DNA of 39,902 nt. It comes from Acidilobaceae archaeon (GTDB lineage: Archaea; Thermoproteota; Thermoprotei_A; Sulfolobales; Acidilobaceae). The notes below the pieces were generated by a model that worked only from the letters and a program-made list of their open reading frames with translations, ran no database searches and was not told the DNA's origin. The translations under genes and the position numbers were made by a program. Position 1 is the stretch's first letter. Each line of letters begins with the position of its first letter. Below, piece after piece: positions 16,546-23,912 of this stretch. The DNA lies in NCBI GenBank assembly GCA_027046245.1, contig JALTZJ010000059.1, positions 1-39,902 on the forward strand, written 5' to 3'.

Positions 16546-17001
16546 ATGGCTAGGGTCTATAGCTTCAAGTGGAGAGACTGCGGCTACGTAGCTGTGTCTT
16601 CCAGCAGCGAGGGCTTAACTGTTGAGGGTGAGAATCTCAGGGTGACCTTTGGCTTGAGGGAGGTCAGCGTTAGGGGCGTCTACGAGGGACTGAGGGAACA
16701 CATGCAGGATCAGCGTGGCACCAAGAAGACTGTGTACATAGACTTGGCGTTCCCGATTAAGGGGTTGAGGGAGGCTAGAGGCACAGTATTCAGGAGCCAG
16801 GTAGACCTGTCCCTAGGGGCATTCGGGGTAAGCTATACCCCTCTGGAGCCGGCTGGCAGCTACCTAACTATATACCCGCCCCCCGGCAGCCTCTACGACT
16901 ACGCCGTCGTGGCGCCCGACAAGATAGCCCTCTTCACCATGGGTAGACGCCAGATCTACGTGATGAATGAGATGGGCGAGAAAAAGATAATAATGGTGTA
17001 G
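16546..17001 (+). CDS. Uncharacterised protein, first gene of three-gene operon
   Basis: 151 residues, not recognised. Strand-rich, starting MARVYSFKWRDCGYVAVSS, with a Pro/Gly-rich middle (YLTIYPPPGSLYDYAVVAPDK) and a C-terminal strand pair (RRQIYVMNEMGEKKIIMV). No membrane segment or signal peptide. ATG 16546 follows GAGGGGG; GTG 16543 immediately before is also possible. The next gene begins 12 bases after the stop, so this protein is probably made together with the endonuclease III-like protein. Function is not inferred. Confidence 0.65.
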   Translation: MARVYSFKWRDCGYVAVSSSSEGLTVEGENLRVTFGLREVSVRGVYEGLREHMQDQRGTKKTVYIDLAFPIKGLREARGTVFRSQVDLSLGAFGVSYTPLEPAGSYLTIYPPPGSLYDYAVVAPDKIALFTMGRRQIYVMNEMGEKKIIMV

Positions 17002-17012
17002 GGGGTGGGGGC

Positions 17013-18014
17013 GTGAGGGGGGTTGAGGTAGACATTGAGAGGAGCAGGGCAGCTGGCAGGGTCATAGCAAGGCTTTCAACCGCAGTAGAGCCCGATGCAT
17101 TTACCGACGAGCGTTATTACCCGCCCGCCGACGCGGACAGAGAGACTGTAGCTATGTATTTCCTTGTAATGGTAGCCATGGATCATAGGCTGAGCAGGCC
17201 AGGGAGGCCCTACAGGGCCGTTATAGGTGATGAGGTGTATGAGGGCGCCGACCTGCTCTACTACCTCGGGGCTCGGAGGCTCAGGGAGGACCCAGAGTTC
17301 TTCACGGCCGAACGACTTTCCAAGGCGAATGAGAGCGATGTGAGGGAGTGGCTCTCTGTTCCGGGGCAAGCGTCGCCCCCGGATCCTGGTGTGAGGGCCT
17401 CGCTACTTAGGGATCTGGGCCTAAAGCTACTAAGGCTCTACGGTGGAAGCGCTTACGCCTTGATAGAGGAGTCAGGCCACATGCTGAGGCGGGGGGTGGC
17501 TGACGGCTTCATAGACAGGCTGAAGGTCTTCAAGGCTTACCAGGACCCTGTGGAGAAGAAGGCGTTCCTGCTTGCTAAGTTCCTTGAGAGGAGGGGGGTC
17601 GTCAGGTTCCTTGATCCCGAGAACAAGGAGGTGCCTGTGGACAACCACTTGGTTAGGATTGCCCTTCGCCTCGGCATGGTTAAGCTCAGCAGCGACCTCA
17701 TGGAGGCTGTCAGGTTGAAGCGCCACTTCACCCCCTGGGAGGACATTATGCTAAGGCTTGCAGTGAGGGAGGCTTACAGGATAGCCGCCTCCGAAGGCGG
17801 CATAGACCCCTTCATAATGGATGACTTCCTCTGGCTCTTCGGTAGGAGGTGCTGCACTAGGGAGAAGCCTGTGTGCAGGGCTGGCTGCAGGGCGAAGTGC
17901 TCGGCTATAAAGGGCTGCAACGGCGGCTGCTCCCTGGCCCCCGTCTGCCTAGCGGTTAACAATGACGCCTTCATGGTTACGGAGCACATGTATCTTAACA
18001 CCTGGTGGTACTAG
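17013..18014 (+). CDS. HhH-GPD (endonuclease III-like) Fe-S protein with eight cysteines
   Basis: 333 residues. A VPVDNHLVRIALRLG segment (residues 207-221) matches the VDTH-x-x-R-x-x-x-R motif of HhH-GPD DNA glycosylases, whose Asp (here D210) is catalytic. After it, GRRCCTREKPVC (C281, C288) mirrors the Fe-S loop of endonuclease III (G-R-x-x-C-x-x-x-K-P-x-C). Six further cysteines follow at 292, 296, 302, 306 and 312 (plus C280 before), more than one [4Fe-4S] cluster needs. The N-terminal 170 residues are unlike standard Nth and a typical hairpin glycine motif is not obvious. So this may be a divergent glycosylase or a related base/nucleoside-handling enzyme. GTG start with a GGGGGTGGGGG site; second gene of a tight operon. 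Confidence 0.68.
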   Translation: MRGVEVDIERSRAAGRVIARLSTAVEPDAFTDERYYPPADADRETVAMYFLVMVAMDHRLSRPGRPYRAVIGDEVYEGADLLYYLGARRLREDPEFFTAERLSKANESDVREWLSVPGQASPPDPGVRASLLRDLGLKLLRLYGGSAYALIEESGHMLRRGVADGFIDRLKVFKAYQDPVEKKAFLLAKFLERRGVVRFLDPENKEVPVDNHLVRIALRLGMVKLSSDLMEAVRLKRHFTPWEDIMLRLAVREAYRIAASEGGIDPFIMDDFLWLFGRRCCTREKPVCRAGCRAKCSAIKGCNGGCSLAPVCLAVNNDAFMVTEHMYLNTWWY

Positions 18015-18045
18015 TGATCCAGTGGACGGGTAGGCTCCGGGAAGG

Positions 18046-19113
18046 GTGAAGCGCCTGATGCCTGGGATCTCCGGTGTCATAGCGGAGATTGACAGGCTCC
18101 AGGGGGAGGGCCTAACCTCGGTTAGCTTCGCTTCAGCCAACATACATCTTGGCCAGGTAGGCGGGCTAAAGAAGGGTGGCATGAAGCTTGAGCTCCCGAG
18201 GCCCGAGGGCGCTGAAACCCTTGACGCATACATGAGCATCGGGGTGGTGACGCCGTCCACGCTGAGGCCCCCCGTTAGGTGGAGGCTCTCCCTGGACAAG
18301 AGCACTATCAGCAGGGAGCTGAAGCCCCAGGTCAGTGTGGAGCTCGAGGAGGGCTACTATCACAAGGTTATTTACGATGTGAAGCCGCTCCTAGCCAGGA
18401 AGCTCTCGGAGAGGAGCATCCACAGCTTATTGGTTAGCTACGATGGAGCCCACCCCTTGACGGTCGTTGATGTAGCCCTCATAGCAAGGTTTAAAGTTGA
18501 CGGTGCCAGAACCTCCGCTGCATACTTCAGCGGCGCCAGGATAATGGAGCCCGGCGAGAGGGAGATGCTCTACGCCAGGCTGGGCCAGGGCTCCTCCGGC
18601 AGCCTGAGGAGAGTCTACGCAATGGCCTTCATACCCGGCGCCTCCTCCAGCCTCAGGCTAGCGGCAGGCGGCAGTAGCCCCGTGGAGGCCCAGGGGCCTG
18701 GTGTGAGGGTGCTAGAGGTTGAGGTGCCCTTCAAGGGCTCCGAGGTACCAGTAGCACTGGTATACCCGGACCCAGGGACCCCAATATACCCTAGGAAGCT
18801 GGTGGCCTCCGACGTCGCAGCCGTAGACAATTCGGTGGAGGGATACGAGGTCGAGGTTAAGATACTAGGCGTTGAATCCAGAGAGGGAGCCAGGGTAATC
18901 AGAGGTGTCGTGAGGAACAGGCTGGGAAGCGGGCTGGGAAGGGTGCAGCTTGAGGCGAGGAGAGGCGCCATGATACTGGCCCAGTCAACCATAGAAATGA
19001 ATGATGGCGAGGCTGCATTCAAGATCCAGGTTCAGAGGGGGGCGCCCGAGCTGCTCAGGCTCCACTGGGAGTACAAGGGGTTCCCGCTCTACAAGGACGT
19101 CCCGCTATCCTAG
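18046..19113 (+). CDS. Uncharacterised beta-rich protein, third gene of operon
   Basis: 355 residues, not recognised. Dominated by predicted strands with many Gly, Ser and Val residues. There is no signal peptide, no membrane helix and no nucleotide-binding motif. The last third reads like an Ig-like sandwich (VEGYEVEVKILGVE, ARVIRGVVRNRLG, EAAFKIQVQRG). GTG 18046 opens the frame; ATG 18058 with GGGTGA eight bases upstream is an equally good start. It follows the endonuclease III-like gene by 31 bases in the same direction, suggesting a shared transcript. It ends convergent with the small winged-helix gene. Confidence 0.65.
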   Translation: MKRLMPGISGVIAEIDRLQGEGLTSVSFASANIHLGQVGGLKKGGMKLELPRPEGAETLDAYMSIGVVTPSTLRPPVRWRLSLDKSTISRELKPQVSVELEEGYYHKVIYDVKPLLARKLSERSIHSLLVSYDGAHPLTVVDVALIARFKVDGARTSAAYFSGARIMEPGEREMLYARLGQGSSGSLRRVYAMAFIPGASSSLRLAAGGSSPVEAQGPGVRVLEVEVPFKGSEVPVALVYPDPGTPIYPRKLVASDVAAVDNSVEGYEVEVKILGVESREGARVIRGVVRNRLGSGLGRVQLEARRGAMILAQSTIEMNDGEAAFKIQVQRGAPELLRLHWEYKGFPLYKDVPLS

Positions 19114-19146
19114 ACTCAGGCCGAGCCCCCGCCCCCCAGGCCTTAC

Positions 19147-19419
19147 TTAAATCCTGATCTTGCCTCTAGAGAAGAGTAGCTCTCTCAGGGGCCTAGCAAG
19201 GTTGTAGCAGTCAAGTCCCTCCTCCAGAAGCCCATGCTCCACGAGCGCCTCTATAACCCTCTCGGGGTTCTCCACACCCATGGCCTTCAACTCCTTAACG
19301 CTTCTAAGCGTACCCACAGATATGTTCTCTATGAAGTAGTTGAGGACCGTCCTGTGGGGCTCCGGCAGCATCCTTGCTTTCTCCAGCAGATCAAACCCCT
19401 CTAAGTCGCCCTCCTTCAA
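19147..19419 (-). CDS. Small winged-helix-like protein
   Basis: 90 residues. Helices at about 8-30 (GFDLLEKARMLPEPHRTVLNYF) and 38-65 (GTLRSVKELKAMG, ENPERVIEALVEHGLLEEG) followed by a short strand-like segment suggest a winged helix-turn-helix, where LVEHGLLEEG is the usual turn into the wing. It starts with TTG 19419 after a GGGGG site, divergent from trm5 and convergent with the 355-residue unknown. It could be a DNA-binding regulator or a subunit of a larger complex; there is no closer assignment. Confidence 0.6.
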   Translation of the reverse strand: MKEGDLEGFDLLEKARMLPEPHRTVLNYFIENISVGTLRSVKELKAMGVENPERVIEALVEHGLLEEGLDCYNLARPLRELLFSRGKIRI

Positions 19420-19487
19420 GGCCCCCGGTACCCCGCGGGATTAATCCCTTCCCGTCCGTGGGGGCTTAAAATTCACTGGGCCCCGCG

Positions 19488-20360
19488 TTGACGCGCGGGA
19501 GGCTCGTCAAGAGGATAGCTGAGGAGGTGCTGGGAGAGGAGAAGGCTAGGCATGTGTGGAGCAGGCTCGACATTATAGGGGACCTCGCCGTCATAAAGAT
19601 GCCCCTCCACGGCGAGGTAAGCGTTGACGAGTTGAGGAGGATTGCCGAGAGGCTCCTAGAGGAGGTTCCCTCCGTGAGGAGTGTTTGGCTAGCTGCCGGC
19701 TCGGTTGAGGGGGAGTACAGGGTTAGGAGCCTCCTCATCCACCTAGCGGGCGAGGAGAGAACCGTCACTTTATATAAGGAGCATGGCTGCAGGTTCAAGG
19801 TTGACATTGCAAGGGTTTTCGTGACGCCCAGGCTAAACTATGAGCACCTCCGCGTCGCAAGTCTCGTAGCTCCTGGCGAGGCGGTGCTCAACATGTTCGC
19901 TGGCGCCGGCCTCTTCTCAATAATTATAGCGTGTAAGTCCAGGCCGAGCGTGGTCCACAGCATAGACGTTAACCGCTACGCCTACGAATTAATAATAGAG
20001 AATGCCAAGCTAAACAATGTGGATCACGTTGTTAAGGCTTACCTAGGCGACGCGGCAAGGGTTGTAGAAGAAAGGCTCGCAGCCTCATCGGACAGGGTTC
20101 TAATGCCACTCCCAGCCCTAGCACTAGACTATATACCTTACGCGCTGCTAGCGCTTAGGAGCCGCCGCGGAGTCCTCCATGTATACCTTCATGTCAGGGT
20201 TGAGAGGGGCTCTGACCCTCTGGCCGGGGCCATTGAGGCCGTGAGGGAGCGCGTTGAGCGGGAGGGCTGGAGCCTAGCTAGGGCTGACGCCCGGCGGGTG
20301 AGGAGCGTCGGGCCCAGGCTAGTCCAGGTGGTTGTGGATGCAGAGGTCCGGAGGAGCTAA
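19488..20360 (+). CDS. trm5: tRNA (guanine37-N1)-methyltransferase Trm5-type
   Basis: 290 residues. A short N-terminal region (VKRIAEEVLGEEKARHVWSRLDIIGDLAVIKMP) leads into the class I methyltransferase domain of Trm5/Tyw2. Signature segments are LNYEHLRVASLV, NMFAGAGLFSI (S-adenosylmethionine site, about residues 135-145), DVNRYAYELIIENAKLN and MPLPALALDYIP, the equivalent of the family's N-L-P motif. Trm5 makes m1G37, the first step of wyosine formation in tRNA-Phe. Some archaeal paralogues (Trm5a) add a second methyl to imG-14. The start is TTG 19488 with a TTAAAAT TATA box about 25 bases upstream, so the message may be nearly leaderless. The gene overlaps the following taw3 by 23 bases, supporting the wyosine role. 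Confidence 0.85.
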   Translation: MTRGRLVKRIAEEVLGEEKARHVWSRLDIIGDLAVIKMPLHGEVSVDELRRIAERLLEEVPSVRSVWLAAGSVEGEYRVRSLLIHLAGEERTVTLYKEHGCRFKVDIARVFVTPRLNYEHLRVASLVAPGEAVLNMFAGAGLFSIIIACKSRPSVVHSIDVNRYAYELIIENAKLNNVDHVVKAYLGDAARVVEERLAASSDRVLMPLPALALDYIPYALLALRSRRGVLHVYLHVRVERGSDPLAGAIEAVRERVEREGWSLARADARRVRSVGPRLVQVVVDAEVRRS

Positions 20361-20916
20361 ACCCGATATAGAGAGGATGCTCTTCGAGGAGAGGGTGATA
20401 GGCTACCTAGACCCCGGGGCGGAGGCTTTCCTGAGAAGTCTTAACGCCCGCGGGAACCTGTGGACGACAAGCAGCTGTATAGGCAGGATAGCAGTTGTGG
20501 AGGGCCGCTTCCACTGGGAGAGGGGCGGTAGCAGGATAGTCTACAAGACGCATGACCCGTTAAGCCTTGAAGAGCTACTCAGGGTTCTTGCAAGGCCCTT
20601 CCCGGACCTCTGGCTCAAAGCATCCGGCCCCATTATACATTTCCAGACGCCTCGCCTTGAATGCGCTCTCTCCCTTCTAGAAACCGCGAGGAACACCGGA
20701 TTCAAGCATAGCGGCATCATAAGCGGCGGCCAAGTCTACACTATTGAGGTGGCTGCTCCCACGAGGATAGATGCACCGCTTAGAGTTGGGCGGCGCGATC
20801 TATACACAATAGATGGGCTAGCAGTCCTAGTTGAAAAAGCGAATGAAGCGCTTCTAGAGGGGAGGAGAAGACTTGAACGCCTAGCAAGATCAGTCGAAAG
20901 CCTCACTAGCTGCTAA
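20338..20916 (+). CDS. taw3: Wyosine methyltransferase Taw3 (TYW3 family)
   Basis: About 192 residues. TYW3-family marks are TTSSCIGRIAVVEG at about residues 42-55 (eukaryotic S-x-CSGRI), VYKTHDP, LWLKASGPIIHF, and FKHSGIIS near residue 124. The protein methylates the 7-aminocarboxypropyl-demethylwyosine nucleoside at position 37 of tRNA-Phe in the archaeal wyosine pathway. ATG 20338 follows AGGTGG and lies inside the end of trm5, so the two are probably translationally coupled. TTG 20332 is a weaker start. No other wyosine gene (taw1, taw2) is in the window. Confidence 0.85.
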   Translation: MQRSGGAKPDIERMLFEERVIGYLDPGAEAFLRSLNARGNLWTTSSCIGRIAVVEGRFHWERGGSRIVYKTHDPLSLEELLRVLARPFPDLWLKASGPIIHFQTPRLECALSLLETARNTGFKHSGIISGGQVYTIEVAAPTRIDAPLRVGRRDLYTIDGLAVLVEKANEALLEGRRRLERLARSVESLTSC

Positions 20917-21013
20917 AATAGCAACAATATAAACATTTTTAATTGAATCTAGCCACTAATACCTTTGTAGGGTAGAAGCTAGGAGCCCTAAAACATTCAC
21001 GGAGTGGAGAGCC

Positions 21014-21127
21014 ATGAGTGAGCAAGAGCAAAACACTATGCTAGAGACTCGCGAGAACAAGCAGAAGAGGTCCAGGAAAAAAGCTTCGCCCGACGACGCA
21101 CAGATGAACTGCGAAACAATCATATAG
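21014..21127 (+). CDS. Possible 37-residue basic/acidic small protein
   Basis: A short frame begins at ATG 21014 after GGAGTGGAGAG and ends at TAG 21127. The product is highly charged (MSEQEQNTMLETRENKQKRS, then RKKASPDD) with one cysteine. An AT-rich TATA-like block lies at 20934-20948. Good translation signals and an intergenic position speak for it. The very short length and no family match speak against it. Confidence 0.35.
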   Translation: MSEQEQNTMLETRENKQKRSRKKASPDDAQMNCETII

Positions 21128-21131
21128 ACAG

Positions 21132-21145
21132 TAAAATTTTAAAGG
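21132..21145 (+). promoter_or_regulatory. tRNA-Val promoter (TATA box)
   Basis: AAAATTTTAAAGG at 21133-21145 is an archaeal TATA box. Transcription would start near 21165, about 20 bases before the tRNA. A CCCGGG direct repeat flanks TCTAGGACT in the leader. Confidence 0.5.
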
Positions 21146-21185
21146 CCCACTGTTCCAAACCCCTATTCCCGGGTCTAGGACTCCC

Positions 21186-21263
21186 GGGCCCGTCGTCTAG
21201 CCTGGTTAGGACGCCGCCCTCACACGGCGGAGGTCCGGGGTTCAAATCCCCGCGGGCCCACCA
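21186..21263 (+). tRNA. tRNA-Val (anticodon CAC)
   Basis: A complete cloverleaf: acceptor GGGCCCG/CGGGCCC, D-arm with AGCCTGGTTA, anticodon stem CCGCC/GGCGG around loop CTCACAC (anticodon CAC, reads GUG), and T-arm CGGGG-TTCAAAT-CCCCG. The discriminator is A at 21260, followed by an encoded CCA at 21261-21263. There is no intron. Confidence 0.95.
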
Positions 21264-21686
21264 ACCCTTCCACTTTCAAGTAACACTATGCCCAGCTAAG
21301 CGCGTTTATTAGAAGAGCTGCATGCAAGACACCCCTTTAGGGCTTCCCAAAAGACCGCGCAAAGGGAAACATTATTACTTCACTAACGCCGCGACACTTC
21401 ATAAACCAATCATTAATATAAAGAATTCGGTTGATAAAGTAACGAAGATGAGAATATAGTTATCATGGAGAAGCAAAGATGACCCAGAGTATCGTGATAA
21501 ACCTGTGACGGGAATAAAACGCTGAAGTCGTCGACGTTAATAGGAGGGACCAAGTAATAGGTAGAAATGTGGATCTGAGAGGCAGGAAGTTCCGTATGAG
21601 ACGTAGCTACTAGCTAGCAGCACCTAGTTCTCCTTAAATTTTCCCCAGAATTCCCTTTCCATGGCCCATGGAAGCGTTTTGGAAGG
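21264..21686. other. Non-coding gap between tRNA genes
   Basis: About 420 bases that are more AT-rich than the genes around them. No frame of useful length with a ribosome binding site is present. It holds several TATA-like tracts (for example ATTAATATAAAG near 21413 and CTTAAATTTTCC near 21635) and a weak C/D-box-like string at 21475-21525. I see no repeats, integrase site or tRNA fragment. Confidence 0.5.
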
Positions 21687-21764
21687 TGGTGCCGCGGCCG
21701 GGATTTGAACCCGGGTCACGGGCTCGAAAGGCCCGCATCCTGGGCCGGGCTAGACGACCGCGGC
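21687..21764 (-). tRNA. tRNA-Glu (anticodon UUC)
   Basis: Read on the minus strand: acceptor GCCGCGG/CCGCGGC, D-arm, anticodon stem CGGGC/GCCCG around loop CTTTCGA (anticodon TTC), T-arm CCGGG-TTCAAAT-CCCGG, discriminator A and encoded CCA (21687-21689). It lies 19 bases after tRNA-Cys and is probably in the same transcript. No intron. Confidence 0.94.
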
Positions 21765-21783
21765 CCCCAGGGTTTGTTGCGCG

Positions 21784-21884
21784 TGGAGCCGGGGCCGGGA
21801 TTCGAACCCGGGAGATAACGGGTCTCCGCGGCCCCCAGACGGGGTTCTGCAGCCCGCCGCCTTAGACCGCTCGGCCACCCCGGC
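21784..21884 (-). tRNA. tRNA-Cys (anticodon GCA) with 23-base intron
   Basis: Acceptor GCCGGGG/CCCCGGC with discriminator U (the tRNA-Cys identity base) and encoded CCA. The anticodon stem GCGGG/CCCGT closes only if 21824-21846 is removed. The mature loop is then CTGCAGA with anticodon GCA. The intron sits at the canonical 37/38 site. Around it, exon CTGC pairs with intron GCGG, leaving two symmetric AGA bulges, which is a bulge-helix-bulge splicing motif. The intron carries its own CCCC-GTCT-GGGG hairpin. T-arm CCGGG-TTCGAAT-CCCGG. Without the intron the sequence could be misread as a long-variable-arm tRNA. Confidence 0.9.
21824..21846 (-). other. tRNA-Cys intron
   Basis: 23 bases between anticodon-loop positions 37 and 38, removed by the archaeal tRNA splicing endonuclease. 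Both predicted cuts fall in AG^A bulges on either side of a CTGC/GCGG 4-bp helix. The exact cut could shift by one base because an A flanks both sides. Confidence 0.82.
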
Positions 21885-21920
21885 CCCCTTCCAAGGGTTA
21901 AACTGCTCTAGCGGTTGGGG

Positions 21921-21929
21921 GTTAAAGTG
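21921..21929 (-). promoter_or_regulatory. tRNA-Cys/tRNA-Glu promoter (TATA box)
   Basis: CACTTTAAC on the minus strand centred near 21925 would start transcription near 21899, about 15 bases before tRNA-Cys. A second TTTAAC at about 21897-21903 is too close to serve. Confidence 0.4.
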
Positions 21930-21962
21930 TTGGTGGTGGGGGCTGTTGCTCGCGGCCAACGG

Positions 21963-23294
21963 TTAGGGCGTTACTCTCTCTGTGTCCCTGGGCAGCAGCC
22001 TCGCCTCTCTTATGTTTCCTAGGCCTAGGGTCTGCATAACTATCCTCTCTAGCCCCATGCCTGCGCCTCCGTGTGGCGGGGCTCCGTGCTTGAAGAAGTC
22101 CAGGTAGAACTCGAAGTCTTCGGGGTTGAGGCCCTTGTCCTTGATGTTCTCTAGTAGCTTGTTGTACCTGTGCTCCCTCTGGCCCCCAGTCACGACTTCT
22201 AGCCCCCTGTAGAGCAGGTCGAAGCTCCTTGTCCACTGTGGCTCCTCGTCCTTCCTCATGGTGTAGAAGGGCCTAACCTTCCAGGGATACTCTACTATGA
22301 ATACGAAGTCACTGTCGTAGTTCTCCCTCGCGTACTTGCCCATGAGCTTCTCGGCCTCGCTATCTAGATCCTCCCCCTCCGGTATCTCCTTTCCGTAGAC
22401 CTCCCTGAGGATCTCGTAGGCCTCCCTTATCTTTATACGTGGTATGCCGCTTGCGGGTATTCTCGGTGGCTCGGCGTTGAACGTCTCTAGTGCTCTCCTG
22501 GCCGGCTCCTCATCTATCCTCTTGGCTAGACTCACCATGAAGCCCTCCACATAGTTCATAACGTCCTCGTGGCTCTCTATGAAGCCGAGCTCTATGTCTA
22601 GGCTGTGGTACTCGTTCAGGTGGCGCGTCGTGTGGTGAGGCTCAGCCCTGAAGACTGGGCCTATCTCGAACACCCTCTCAAGGCCGCCTATTACTGCGAA
22701 CTGCTTGTAGAACTGGGGGCTCTGAGCCAGGTAGACTGTTTTGTCGAAGTATAGCACTGGGAAGACCTCGGCCCCGCTCTCCGTGCCGGCCGCCACTATC
22801 TTCGGGGTGAATATTTCTATGAACCCTTGACTCTCATAGTAGTCCCTGAAGACCTTGGCAACCCACGCCTTGAAAATGAAGATAGCGGTTACTCTCGGGT
22901 TCCTAAGGTCTATCCAGCGGTAGCGGAGCCTCGTGGCTAGCAGCGCCTTCTCGCTGCCCTCAACCTCTAGGGGGAGCGGCTCTACAGGCGTGTTCAACAC
23001 TCTTAGAGACTCCACCTTGACCTCTACACCCTCCTTGGTTGGCGCCTCGCGGAGCACACCATCGACGCAGACTACGCTCTCGAGCCTGAGGTCCTCTGCG
23101 GCAGCCATCGCCTTATCGGGCGTCTCCCCCTTCTTGAGGACAGCCTGTATAGTGCCCGTCCTATCCCTCACAACGAGGAACTTTATCCTGCCTAGGTCCC
23201 TGACCCTGTGGACCCATCCGCACACCCTAACCTTCTTGCCCACGAGCTCGCCGCGGCGAGCAAGTATTTCGCTTATAAACTTGTCCTTAAGCAA
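21963..23294 (-). CDS. aspS: Aspartyl-tRNA synthetase (archaeal, possibly non-discriminating)
   Basis: 443 residues, class IIb synthetase. The OB-fold anticodon domain covers residues 1-105. Class II motifs follow: motif 2 FRAEPHHTTRHLNEYHS, the Asp-binding QSPQ-x-YKQ region, and motif 3 GAGMGLERIV, ending LLPRDTERVTP. In the anticodon domain GWVH puts His29 where the discriminating Thermococcus enzyme has Trp26. His at this position is found in archaeal enzymes that also charge tRNA-Asn. The second determinant (Lys85 in Thermococcus) falls near K87/E88 and depends on the alignment. TTG 23294 starts the frame, with no strong ribosome binding site. Last protein gene before the tRNA-Cys/Glu pair. 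Confidence 0.95.
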   Translation of the reverse strand: MLKDKFISEILARRGELVGKKVRVCGWVHRVRDLGRIKFLVVRDRTGTIQAVLKKGETPDKAMAAAEDLRLESVVCVDGVLREAPTKEGVEVKVESLRVLNTPVEPLPLEVEGSEKALLATRLRYRWIDLRNPRVTAIFIFKAWVAKVFRDYYESQGFIEIFTPKIVAAGTESGAEVFPVLYFDKTVYLAQSPQFYKQFAVIGGLERVFEIGPVFRAEPHHTTRHLNEYHSLDIELGFIESHEDVMNYVEGFMVSLAKRIDEEPARRALETFNAEPPRIPASGIPRIKIREAYEILREVYGKEIPEGEDLDSEAEKLMGKYARENYDSDFVFIVEYPWKVRPFYTMRKDEEPQWTRSFDLLYRGLEVVTGGQREHRYNKLLENIKDKGLNPEDFEFYLDFFKHGAPPHGGAGMGLERIVMQTLGLGNIREARLLPRDTERVTP

Positions 23295-23355
23295 AGCTCG
23301 GCGCCCCGGGCCCCGGTGATGGCGGGGGCCAACGGGTTAAATAGTTTATGGCGCC

Positions 23356-23796
23356 TTAGAGCGCTAGTGATACGAACACCATGCTAGGATACTTGGCAAT
23401 TATTTTCTTGAAGTCGGAGACGCTTATCTCTGAGAGGCCTGAAACGCTGTAGCTGCCTGTAAGCATTATCTCCACTAGCCTCCTCTGCCAAACGTCGCCC
23501 TGCACCTCATACCGGCTCCCTCCCTCACTGCTCTTCACATACTTAAGCATAAGGGGCACGCGCATGTGCCTCCAGAAGTATGGGGGCACAGCCTCTAGGA
23601 GCCGTGAAGCCTCATCATCGCTTATCTCGTGGACATCCCCATTGAGCAGCCTAATCCTCCGGGCGCCAGCAGCTAGCTGCTGCAGAGATAGCTGCTCTTT
23701 AGGAATCATTGTAGAGAGGCGCCTAGCCGACTCCAGATAGCGCCTCTCAATTATCCTAGCCTGCCTACGCGGATTATAGCCTTCGACCCCCATCAT
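23356..23796 (-). CDS. UPF0216 family protein
   Basis: 146 residues of the archaeal UPF0216 (DUF61/COG2083) family, function unknown. Family features are the opening LSTMIPKEQLSLQQL, RIRLLNGDVHEISDDEASRLLEAVP, the hydrophobic VPLMLKYV and a closing GDVWQRRLVEIML. A C-terminal tail of about 35 residues continues beyond the core. ATG 23796 or the next ATG 23793. It precedes aspS by about 60 bases on the same strand, with a TATA-like TATTTAAC between them, so aspS may have its own promoter. Confidence 0.82.
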   Translation of the reverse strand: MMGVEGYNPRRQARIIERRYLESARRLSTMIPKEQLSLQQLAAGARRIRLLNGDVHEISDDEASRLLEAVPPYFWRHMRVPLMLKYVKSSEGGSRYEVQGDVWQRRLVEIMLTGSYSVSGLSEISVSDFKKIIAKYPSMVFVSLAL

Positions 23797-23912
23797 GGCG
23801 CCCTAACGCCCCGGAAACACTCCTGGGGGAAGCCTGCCGGAATGGGCGCCTGCTCTGGGAAGGTTAGCTGGGGGGAAAAGCATTGTATGCATGGTGCCTG
23901 GCTTTGGGGTGC

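Noticed and set aside
21475-21525. Possible C/D-box sRNA in the tRNA gap (AAGATGA ... CTGA about 40 bases apart)
   Set aside because: Box C has a mismatch at the key U, there is no flanking stem, and D'/C' boxes are not convincing.
21784-21884. Reading the tRNA as a Leu or Ser species with a long variable arm
   Set aside because: The anticodon stem does not close in that reading. The spliced tRNA-Cys with U73 and a bulge-helix-bulge explains all arms.
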